A DNA stretch of 10,742 nucleotides from an uncultured Collinsella sp. (GTDB lineage: Bacteria > Actinomycetota > Coriobacteriia > Coriobacteriales > Coriobacteriaceae). The position numbers were made by a program, and so were the translations under genes. The DNA is taken from NCBI GenBank assembly GCA_902470835.1, contig CABRHR010000070.1, positions 1-10,742 of the forward strand, in the 5' to 3' direction. The notes under the pieces are model-generated. The model made no database searches. It was given only the letters and a program-made list of their open reading frames with translations, and had not been told where the DNA came from. Below, piece by piece: positions 4,767 to 10,742 of the stretch. Each line of letters starts with the position of its first letter. Position 1 is the first letter of the stretch.

Positions 4767-7343
4767 ATGTGCGATTGCACAGATCATAAGGACGAGATCC
4801 CTGTCTACGACGCGCAGGCCATTGAGTCCCGGTGGATGAAGGCCTGGGAGGACTCCAACCTCTTTGCCGTCGACACCGACGACAGCAAGCCCAAGAAGTA
4901 TGTGCTCGAGATGTTCCCGTATCCGTCGGGCGACCTGCACATGGGCCACGCGCGCAACTATACCATCGGCGATGCCATGGCCCGTCAGGCCCGCATGCGC
5001 GGCTACGACGTGCTGCATCCCATCGGCTTCGATGCCTTTGGCCTGCCCGCCGAGAACGCCGCCATCAAGCACAACACGCAGGCTGCCGCCTGGACGTATA
5101 AGAACATGGACCAGGCGCTCGCCACGATGAAGCGCATGGGTTTCTCCTACGATCTGGATCGCATGGTCAAGACTTGCAGCCCCGACTACTACCGTTGGGG
5201 TCAGTGGATCTTTGAGAAGATGTGGGAAAAGGGCCTGGTCTACCGTAAGAAGAACCCGGTCAACTGGTGCCCCACTTGTAAGACCGTTTTGGCCAACGAG
5301 CAGGTTACCGAGGGTAAGTGCTGGCGCTGTGGCACCGAGCCTGAGAAGCGCGACCTTGAGCAGTGGTACTACAAGATTACCGAGTACTCCCAGGAGCTGC
5401 TCGACGATCTGGAGAAGCTCCCCGGCTGGCCCGAGCGCGTCAAGCAGATGCAGGCCAACTGGATCGGTCGCTCCGAGGGCGCCGAGGTCGACTTTACCCT
5501 GTGCGACAAGGACGGCGAGCCCATCGAGGGCGATGAGGGCAAGATTACCGTCTTCACCACGCGTGCCGATACCCTTTTTGGCGTTTCCTTCTTTGTCCTG
5601 GCTCCCGAGTACGCCGGTCTGCACGAGCTCGTCGAGGGCACGGAGTACGAGGAGGCCGTGACCAAGATCGTCGAGGACTCCAAGCATATCTCTGCCGTCG
5701 AGCGTGCCCAGGGCACCATCGAGAAGCACGGCGCTTTTACCGGCTGCTACGTGGTGAACCCCGTGAACGGCGAGAAGGTCCCCGTGTGGGTTGCCGACTA
5801 CGTCGTGGCCGACTACGGCACCGGCGCCGTCATGGCCGTTCCCTGTGGCGACCAGCGCGACTTTGAGTTTGCCCGTAAGTACGACCTGCCGATCGTGCCG
5901 ATCATCCTAGACGATGACGATCGCGCTGCCGTCGAGGCCAGCGGCGAGACCATCGATACCTTCCATGCCGAGACCGTCGACTGGGATTGCGCCCACGCTG
6001 CCGAGGGCACGCTGGTCCAGTCCGGCAAGTACACCGGCATGCGCGGCGGTAAGCACTCCGAGGGCGAGGCTGCCATCGTGGCCGACCTCGAGGCCATGGG
6101 CTGCGGTCGTCGCAAGGTCGAGTTCCGCCTGCGCGACTGGCTCATCAGCCGCCAGCGCTATTGGGGCAACCCCATCCCGGCCATCCACTGCGAGCACTGC
6201 GGCATCGTGCCCGTGCCCGAGGATCAGCTGCCGGTGATGCTGCCCGAGAACCTGGACCTGGGCGCCGGCGAGACCCTCGCCGAGTGCAAGGAGTTCTACG
6301 AGACCACCTGCCCGGTCTGCGGTCGCCAGGCCAAGCGCGAGACCGATACCATGGACACCTTCACCTGCTCCAGCTGGTATTACCTGCGCTATACCGATCC
6401 GCACAACACCGAGCTGCCCTTCTCCCGTGAGGCCGCCGACCGTTGGATGCCCGTCGATAACTACATCGGCGGCATCGAGCACGCCATTCTGCACCTGCTC
6501 TACAGCCGCTTCTTTACCAAGGCCCTGCGCGACCTTGGCCTGCTGAGCGTGGACGAGCCCTTCACCAACCTGCTGTGCCAGGGCATGGTCAAGGACGAGA
6601 ACGGCGACACCATGTCCAAGTCCAAGGGCAACGTCGTGCCCCCGAGCTCGGTCATCGAGCCCTACGGTGCCGACACCATGCGTCTGGCGATCCTGTTTAT
6701 CGCTCCGCCCGAGAAGGACTTCGACTGGGATCCCAAGGCCGTTGAGGGCGCCAACCGCTTCATCAAGCGCGCCTGGCGTATCGTTTGGCAGCTCGTCCAG
6801 TCCGGCGACGCCAACGTGGCCTTCGACAAGTCCGCGCTCGACGAGGTTGCGATGAAGCTCTATCGCGAGCGTCACCGCACCATCGCCAAGTGCACCGAGG
6901 ACTTCGATCGCGGCCAGTTCAACACCGCGATCTCGGCCGTCATGGAGCTCGTCAACGCGGCGAGCGCCTACCTCAATGCCACCGAGGATACCGCCCGCGA
7001 CAAGGCGTTGTGCTACGGCGTGGCTAAGGATATCGTGAGCGTCCTTGCCCCTATCTGCCCGTTCTGGGCCGACGAGCTGTGGCATGAGGCACTCGGCTGC
7101 GAGGGCAACGCCTACACCGCCGCCTGGCCCGAGTTCGACCTGGCCGAGTCCATCGAGGACACGGTGCAGATCGTCGTTCAGGTGCTCGGCAAGGTCCGCG
7201 GCCGCATCGACGTCTCCCGCGATGCCTCCAACGAGGAAATGCAGGCTGCTGCCGAGGCCGCCGTCGCCAAGTGGCTCGAGGGCAAGACGGTTGTCAAGGC
7301 CATCTGCGTTCCCGGCAAGCTGGTCAACCTGGTGGTCAAGTAA
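4767..7343 (+). CDS. leuS: Leucine--tRNA ligase
   Basis: This class I aminoacyl-tRNA synthetase charges tRNA(Leu) with leucine in the cytosol and edits mischarged tRNA. At 858 residues it has full bacterial length. The HIGH motif appears as HMGH at 58-61 (PYPSGDLHMGH) and the KMSKS loop as TMSKS at 615-619. A zinc-binding insert has C168-x2-C171 and C185-x2-C188; a second pair of CxxC motifs lies at 475-478 and 515-518. The CP1 editing domain shows TTRADTLFG and VMAVPCGDQRDFEFA, with D362 at the editing Asp position. EHAILHLLYSRFF belongs to the catalytic core, and the C-terminus is the usual anticodon-binding and LVNLVVK tail. The ATG at 4767 has AAGGAG five bases upstream. The long hairpin at 4616-4756 directly precedes it and may control expression. 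A terminator follows at 7370. Confidence 0.99.
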   Translation: MCDCTDHKDEIPVYDAQAIESRWMKAWEDSNLFAVDTDDSKPKKYVLEMFPYPSGDLHMGHARNYTIGDAMARQARMRGYDVLHPIGFDAFGLPAENAAIKHNTQAAAWTYKNMDQALATMKRMGFSYDLDRMVKTCSPDYYRWGQWIFEKMWEKGLVYRKKNPVNWCPTCKTVLANEQVTEGKCWRCGTEPEKRDLEQWYYKITEYSQELLDDLEKLPGWPERVKQMQANWIGRSEGAEVDFTLCDKDGEPIEGDEGKITVFTTRADTLFGVSFFVLAPEYAGLHELVEGTEYEEAVTKIVEDSKHISAVERAQGTIEKHGAFTGCYVVNPVNGEKVPVWVADYVVADYGTGAVMAVPCGDQRDFEFARKYDLPIVPIILDDDDRAAVEASGETIDTFHAETVDWDCAHAAEGTLVQSGKYTGMRGGKHSEGEAAIVADLEAMGCGRRKVEFRLRDWLISRQRYWGNPIPAIHCEHCGIVPVPEDQLPVMLPENLDLGAGETLAECKEFYETTCPVCGRQAKRETDTMDTFTCSSWYYLRYTDPHNTELPFSREAADRWMPVDNYIGGIEHAILHLLYSRFFTKALRDLGLLSVDEPFTNLLCQGMVKDENGDTMSKSKGNVVPPSSVIEPYGADTMRLAILFIAPPEKDFDWDPKAVEGANRFIKRAWRIVWQLVQSGDANVAFDKSALDEVAMKLYRERHRTIAKCTEDFDRGQFNTAISAVMELVNAASAYLNATEDTARDKALCYGVAKDIVSVLAPICPFWADELWHEALGCEGNAYTAAWPEFDLAESIEDTVQIVVQVLGKVRGRIDVSRDASNEEMQAAAEAAVAKWLEGKTVVKAICVPGKLVNLVVK

Positions 7344-7369
7344 GCACTGCGCGCTTAACTGACGTATAA

Positions 7370-7415
7370 AAGACGAGGGGCGATCCGGTTGGGTCGTCCC
7401 TCGTCTTGTGTTTTT
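7370..7415. terminator. Intrinsic terminator after leuS, probably bidirectional
   Basis: A 14-base stem (7370-7383 with 7394-7407, one G-T wobble) has a 10-base loop and is followed by TTGTGTTTTT. Read on the - strand, the same stem is followed by TTTTAT. It can therefore also end the convergent lipoprotein gene, whose stop is at 7449. Confidence 0.88.
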
Positions 7416-7448
7416 ATGCCCTGCTTAGTCAGTGCGTCGCACCGTCTT

Positions 7449-8021
7449 CTATGGGATGTGTACCAGGTCCCTAAAGTAAACGTCGCCCGTTGCCTCTTCG
7501 AACATCCAGATGTTGAGGTAGATGTCGTTGAGGTCGTTGTTCACATCAAAGTCCGGGTCGTCGTAGGTGCCCACAAAGGTGAGCATGGCGCGCGTTTCCT
7601 CGCCCGCTGCGACCTGCTGGCGCATGTGCACATCGCGGACCACGCCGTTGACGTAGGCATAGGAGTCCACATCGCCAAACATCATGTCGACACCGGTGTT
7701 GTTGGTCACCGTAAAGACGAGCGCGGCGTCGCCGTAGCCATCCGTGTCCTTGCCCACGCAGGTAACATGGACGTTCTCGTCTGCCTCAAGGTCGATGGGG
7801 AACTGTTCTTGGGAATCGGGACTCAGGCCCTGGGGATCGACGATGCCTTCGTTAATTTTGTCGAAGCTCTCCGATGGCGTCGTTTTCTCGATGGCTTTGG
7901 TGCTGCCAGGGTTCGGTTCGCATGTTCCGGTTTTGCCATTCGTGTTGCCGCAGCCTAAGAGGGCCAACGAGCACGTTGCGATGGCGAGCGCAGTTATGTA
8001 GGGGGTGCCTAGGCGTTTCAT
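7449..8021 (-). CDS. Putative lipoprotein of unknown function
   Basis: The 190-residue protein has a lipoprotein signal: K2 and R3, a hydrophobic stretch at about 8-22 and the lipobox L21-L22-G23-C24, so it should be anchored by lipid to the outer face of the membrane. A low-complexity Thr/Ser/Pro/Glu linker follows (about 25-75). The rest looks like a single all-beta domain, with alternating stretches such as DAALVFTVTNNTGVDMMF, YAYVNGVVRDV and RAMLTFVGTYD. This resembles the immunoglobulin-like domains (DUF4352/DUF5067 type) common in Gram-positive lipoproteins, but I do not recognise a specific family. C34 and C88 could form a disulfide. The start is firm: AAGGAGGT lies four bases upstream of the ATG. 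It stands alone, convergent with leuS and divergent from the rimP operon. Nothing in its surroundings suggests a function. Confidence 0.88.
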   Translation of the reverse strand: MKRLGTPYITALAIATCSLALLGCGNTNGKTGTCEPNPGSTKAIEKTTPSESFDKINEGIVDPQGLSPDSQEQFPIDLEADENVHVTCVGKDTDGYGDAALVFTVTNNTGVDMMFGDVDSYAYVNGVVRDVHMRQQVAAGEETRAMLTFVGTYDDPDFDVNNDLNDIYLNIWMFEEATGDVYFRDLVHIP

Positions 8022-8151
8022 GGGTACCTCCTTGCCGTACAGGATTTGAAAAGGTTTGTCGTTGTGCGACTTGCTAGCCGGATTGTTGCAGAATGTCCCT
8101 TAGCGTAAGTCTGATCGATAGGGGCTCGGGGAGGAATGCCCTTGGGGTCCG

Positions 8152-8184
8152 AACGGGCCTGTGGATTGGGACGCATGGCCCGTT
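8152..8184. other. Hairpin in the gap before the rimP promoter
   Basis: AACGGGCC (8152-8159) pairs with GGCCCGTT (8177-8184) around a 17-base loop, followed by TTGGGG on the + strand. It is upstream of the predicted rimP promoter. It may be chance in GC-rich DNA or the trace of a terminator. The rest of 8034-8260 shows no gene, and no tRNA like the metY found here in E. coli. Confidence 0.35.
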
Positions 8185-8269
8185 TTGGGGCTGTTGAGGG
8201 CTCTTCGGCCAATTGTCCTATTCTTGTGGAGAAGCTGTGCGCACGCTGACCTGCAGATTCGTACTGTGC

Positions 8270-8298
8270 TTGCACGTTTCCGCGGCTATTGGTATAGT
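8270..8298 (+). promoter_or_regulatory. Promoter of the rimP-nusA-infB operon
   Basis: TTGCAC (8270-8275) and TATAGT (8293-8298) are 17 bases apart, with a TGG extended -10 at 8290-8292. This is the best sigma-70-type promoter in the window. Transcription would start near 8305, about 20 bases before the leader terminator. Confidence 0.75.
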
Positions 8299-8323
8299 TT
8301 GCTTGCAAATGAAGTTGTAATTG

Positions 8324-8356
8324 AAAGAAGTGGGGTTTCGGCCCCGCTTCTTTTTT
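8324..8356 (+). terminator. Intrinsic terminator in the rimP leader, probable attenuator
   Basis: Stem 8324-8335 pairs with 8342-8353 (one T-G wobble) around TTTCGG, and the T-tract is 8351-8356. It lies between the promoter at 8270-8298 and the rimP start at 8377, with no gene in between, so operon transcription must read through it. NusA stimulates pausing and intrinsic termination, and autoregulates its operon in E. coli and B. subtilis. Feedback by NusA at this site is a reasonable inference. Confidence 0.85.
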
Positions 8357-8376
8357 GTATGGATGGAGGTGCCGCA

Positions 8377-8871
8377 ATGGTCAAGACCAAGACTGAGCAG
8401 GCGATCATCGACGCGCTCGAGGCCGTCGCTCCCCAGCACGATGTCGACATCGTCGACGTCGAGCTCGTGGGTGCCACCAAGGCCCCCTGCGTGCGCGTGC
8501 GTATCGAGGGTGCCGAGGGTCAGAGCCTGTCGCTCAACGACGTCACGGCCAACACCAAGTGGGTCGGCGATGTGATTGAGGAGCTCGATCCCATTTCTTC
8601 GAGCTATACGCTCGAGGTGTCGAGCCCGGGTATGGCGCGCCCGCTGCGCCGCCCGAGTGACTTTGCCCGCTTTGTGGGCGAAAACTGTGAGCTCACCTCC
8701 ACCGCCACCGAGGGCCGTCGCAAGTACGCCGGCAAGATTGCCGCCGCTACCGAGACGAACGTGACCCTCGAGCTCGAGGACGGCGAGTCCGTTACCCTCG
8801 ATTTTTCTGATGTTAAAAAGTGCAAGTTGAAGCCCACCTACGACTTCAAGCCCGCGAAGGAAGGAAAGTAA
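8377..8871 (+). CDS. rimP: Ribosome maturation factor RimP
   Basis: RimP binds the free 30S subunit and helps its late assembly in the cytosol. The 164-residue protein has the expected two domains. The N-terminal alpha/beta domain (about 1-85) ends in the family signature YTLEVSSPGMARPLRRPSDFARFVGE. The C-terminal Sm-like barrel (about 90-155) contains GKIAAATETNVTLELEDGESVTLDFSDVKKCKL. I chose the ATG at 8377 because GGAGG lies eight bases upstream; an in-frame ATG at 8359 sits on the terminator T-tract without a ribosome-binding site. The open frame running back to 8161 crosses the promoter and the terminator and is not coding. It is first in the rimP-nusA-infB operon, and nusA starts one base after its stop. 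Confidence 0.96.
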   Translation: MVKTKTEQAIIDALEAVAPQHDVDIVDVELVGATKAPCVRVRIEGAEGQSLSLNDVTANTKWVGDVIEELDPISSSYTLEVSSPGMARPLRRPSDFARFVGENCELTSTATEGRRKYAGKIAAATETNVTLELEDGESVTLDFSDVKKCKLKPTYDFKPAKEGK

Positions 8872-8872
8872 G

Positions 8873-10120
8873 ATGGCAGCATCCGACATGATGTCCGCCC
8901 TGATGGAGCTTTGCCAGGAGAAGCACATCGACCAGCTCTACCTGATCGACCGCCTGGAGCAGTCGCTCGCCAAGAGCTATGCCGAGATCCTGCATCTTGA
9001 GTGGGGCGCCAAGGTGACCATCGACCGCACCACCGGCAAGATCTACGTCTACCGCCTTGAGCCGATCGACGATTCCATGGACGAGGAGGGCAACTTCACT
9101 GAGTTCGAGGAGATCGACGTCACCCCCAAGAACACGAGCCGTATCGCTGCCCAGCACGCCAAGGCCGAGATCAACGCCATTGTGCGTAACTCCGCCCGCG
9201 AGCAGATCTACGAGGAGTTCTCCGGCCGCATCGGCGACCTCATCAGCGGTACCGTGCTGCAGTCCACGCCCGACTTCACGATCGTCAAGATCCGCGAGGG
9301 CGTCGAGGCCGAGCTGCCGCACTTCGACCAGCGTCGTTACGAGAACGAGCGCAACGAGCGTCCGATGGGCGAGCGCTACCTGCACAACCAGCACATCAAG
9401 GCCGTGATCATCGACGTTCGCGATCCCAACTCCAACCTGCAGCCGGTTCGTGGCGAGCACAGCCGTCCGCCGATTGTCATCTCCCGTACCCACCCCGAGC
9501 TCATGCGTCGTCTGTTTGAGCAGGAGGTGCCCGAGATCTATGAGGGCACCGTCCAGATCAAGTCGATCGCCCGCGAGCCCGGCCAGCGCTCCAAGGTTGC
9601 CGTCCACTCGCTCGACGACCGTCTGGATCCCGTGGGCGCCTGCGTCGGCCCCAAGGGCAGCCGTGTTCGCGCTGTCGTGGGCGAACTCCGCGGCGAGCGC
9701 GTCGACGTCATCCTTTGGGATGCCGATCCTGCCGTCTACGTCGCTAACGCCCTATCGCCCGCTAAGGTCACCCGCGTCCTCATCGACGAGGAGAAGGCCT
9801 ACGCCGGCGTCATCGTGCCCGACGACCAGCTGTCCCTCGCCATCGGCAAAGAGGGCCAGAACGCCCGCCTCGCCGCGCGCCTGACCGGCTGGCACATCGA
9901 TATCAAGTCCGAGACGCTTGCCGCCGACATCCTTAAGAACGTTCCCGTTCACGAGGAGCCCGCCGCCGACCTGATCGGTGACGAGGAGGACGAGGACGTC
10001 CGCCGCTGCGAGTACGTGTCCGAGGACGGCATCCAGTGCCGCAACCAGGCTCGTCCCGGCTCCCGTTTCTGCGGTGTCCATGACACCGACGCCTTCGATG
10101 ATGCGGAGGACCTGATCTAG
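8873..10120 (+). CDS. nusA: Transcription termination/antitermination protein NusA, with C-terminal Cys3His tail
   Basis: NusA binds RNA polymerase and nascent RNA and tunes pausing, termination and antitermination. Domains: an N-terminal polymerase-binding domain (about 1-118), S1 (about 120-185, GDLISGTVLQSTPDFTIVKI), and KH1 and KH2 with the loops GPKG (259-262) and GKEG (325-328). After an acidic linker (EDEDVRR) comes a tail with C379-x9-C389-x10-C400-x2-H403, resembling a small zinc-binding motif seen at the ends of unrelated bacterial proteins. At 415 residues it is longer than B. subtilis NusA (about 370) and lacks the two acidic repeats of E. coli NusA. The start follows the rimP stop by one base, with a GGAAGGAAAG ribosome-binding site inside the rimP end. 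The next gene is infB; ylxR, often found between them, is absent. Confidence 0.98.
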   Translation: MAASDMMSALMELCQEKHIDQLYLIDRLEQSLAKSYAEILHLEWGAKVTIDRTTGKIYVYRLEPIDDSMDEEGNFTEFEEIDVTPKNTSRIAAQHAKAEINAIVRNSAREQIYEEFSGRIGDLISGTVLQSTPDFTIVKIREGVEAELPHFDQRRYENERNERPMGERYLHNQHIKAVIIDVRDPNSNLQPVRGEHSRPPIVISRTHPELMRRLFEQEVPEIYEGTVQIKSIAREPGQRSKVAVHSLDDRLDPVGACVGPKGSRVRAVVGELRGERVDVILWDADPAVYVANALSPAKVTRVLIDEEKAYAGVIVPDDQLSLAIGKEGQNARLAARLTGWHIDIKSETLAADILKNVPVHEEPAADLIGDEEDEDVRRCEYVSEDGIQCRNQARPGSRFCGVHDTDAFDDAEDLI

Positions 10121-10211
10121 CGCGCGGTCGCGCCGGGCGGGTCCCGGCGCGTCTCCCACGCTCGTTCAGTCTCTAGGCACCCAAGGTGCCAGAAAGGGTA
10201 GGTGAAGTCAT
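10121..10211 (+). other. nusA-infB gap with two hairpins
   Basis: CGCGCCGGG (10129-10137) pairs with CCCGGCGCG (10143-10151), and GGCACC (10176-10181) pairs with GGTGCC (10185-10190). Neither has a T-tract, so transcription should continue into infB. They may be RNA processing or translation-control structures. AGGTGA (10200-10205) is the likely infB ribosome-binding site. Confidence 0.6.
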
Positions 10212-10742
10212 ATGGCAAAAGTCCGTGTGTCCACCCTGGCCAAAGAGTTCGGCATGACCTCCAAGGAACTGATGGGTCATCTCGCCGATATGAAGATTCC
10301 CGCTAAGTCCGCTTCCTCCACCCTGGAGGACGCTTATGTCGCCATGGTCCGCAAGCAGCTCGCCTCGGTGATCGAGGCCCGCGCCCAGGAAGTCGAGGCC
10401 GCCAAGCAGGCCGAGGAGCAGGCAGCTGCCGCCGAGGAGGCCGCACGCGCCGCCGAGGCCGAGCGCGAGCGCATCGCTGCCGAGAAGGCACGCGAGGAGG
10501 AGCGCCGCCAGTTTGCCGCAGCTCAGGCTGCCGAGGAGGCCGCCCGTGCCGAGGCCGAGGCCAAGAAGAAGGCCGAGCAGGAGCGCCTTGCCCGCGAGAA
10601 GGAGGAGGCTGCCCGTGAGGCCCAGCGCCGCGCCGTTCCCGCTTCCGACTCCGGTTCGCGCTTCCGTTCGCTGCTCGACCAGATCGCCGCACAGGAGACC
10701 GTGCTCAAGGAGAAGAAGGACGCCGAGGACAAGGCCAAGGCC
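10212..10742 (+). CDS. infB: Translation initiation factor IF-2, 3' truncated by window end
   Basis: IF-2 is the GTPase that brings initiator tRNA to the 30S subunit and promotes subunit joining. Only the first 177 codons are present, in an uninterrupted frame to the last base. Residues 1-52 (MAKVRVSTLAKEFGMTSKEL...YVAMVRKQL) are the IF2 N-terminal domain. After it, residues about 55-140 form a highly charged Ala/Glu/Arg/Lys-rich helix or coiled coil, the usual variable linker. The short stretch GSRFRSLLDQIAAQE follows. The G domain and its GTP-binding motifs lie outside the window. The ATG at 10212 has AGGTGA six bases upstream. It is third in the rimP-nusA-infB operon. The frame is easy to miss because no stop codon is reached. 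Confidence 0.96.
   Translation, partial: MAKVRVSTLAKEFGMTSKELMGHLADMKIPAKSASSTLEDAYVAMVRKQLASVIEARAQEVEAAKQAEEQAAAAEEAARAAEAERERIAAEKAREEERRQFAAAQAAEEAARAEAEAKKKAEQERLAREKEEAAREAQRRAVPASDSGSRFRSLLDQIAAQETVLKEKKDAEDKAKA

Noticed and set aside
8034..8260. tRNA gene upstream of rimP, like metY in E. coli
   Set aside because: GGTCCGAAC recalls a T-loop, but the TTC core, acceptor stem and anticodon arm cannot be built.
8161..8376. N-terminal extension of RimP from 8161
   Set aside because: It crosses the promoter and the terminator; the extra residues are not part of the family and ATG 8377 has GGAGG upstream.
10380..10640. Repetitive GAGGCC/GCCGAG-rich stretch as a DNA repeat
   Set aside because: It encodes the normal Ala/Glu-rich variable linker of IF-2; the repetition comes from the protein composition.

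Overview
The window looks like a contig from a high-GC, host-associated actinobacterium of the class Coriobacteriia, most likely Collinsella or a close relative. This is inferred from the strong C-ending codon bias of the housekeeping genes, the gene families and the 503-residue IMP dehydrogenase. Species cannot be fixed by reading alone. Bases 1-43 are not biological: they are the tail of an Illumina P5 primer, an i5 index and the Nextera transposon end, so the contig starts at an untrimmed read.

Left part (44-2357, + strand): a 5'-truncated GH32 sucrose/fructan hydrolase, an intrinsic terminator, then a degenerate protein of the Cys/Met-metabolism PLP-enzyme fold. That protein appears to have lost the lysine that binds PLP. 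It overlaps by 11 bases, tail to tail, a small ModE-type winged-helix regulator on the - strand (2347-2691).

Middle (2692-7415): divergent from the regulator is guaB, whose product matches the Tritrichomonas foetus type of IMP dehydrogenase residue for residue at the active site. It is followed by a nested palindromic element (4400-4497) and then a very long foldback (4616-4756) that ends at the ribosome-binding site of leuS (leucyl-tRNA synthetase). leuS ends at a terminator usable in both directions. On the other side lies a convergent lipoprotein gene (7449-8021, - strand).

Right part (8034-10742, + strand): the conserved rimP-nusA-infB translation/transcription operon. It has a strong promoter, an intrinsic terminator inside the leader (a probable attenuator), rimP, nusA with an added C-terminal Cys3His motif, and the first 177 codons of infB, cut by the window end. 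The usual small gene ylxR is absent between nusA and infB.

The genes are mainly housekeeping: GMP synthesis, leucine charging, 30S maturation, transcription elongation and translation initiation. I see no defence system, CRISPR array, transposase, rRNA or tRNA. The parts that ordinary annotation does not explain are the two foldback structures between guaB and leuS, the lysine-less PLP-fold protein, the NusA tail and the parasite-like guaB.
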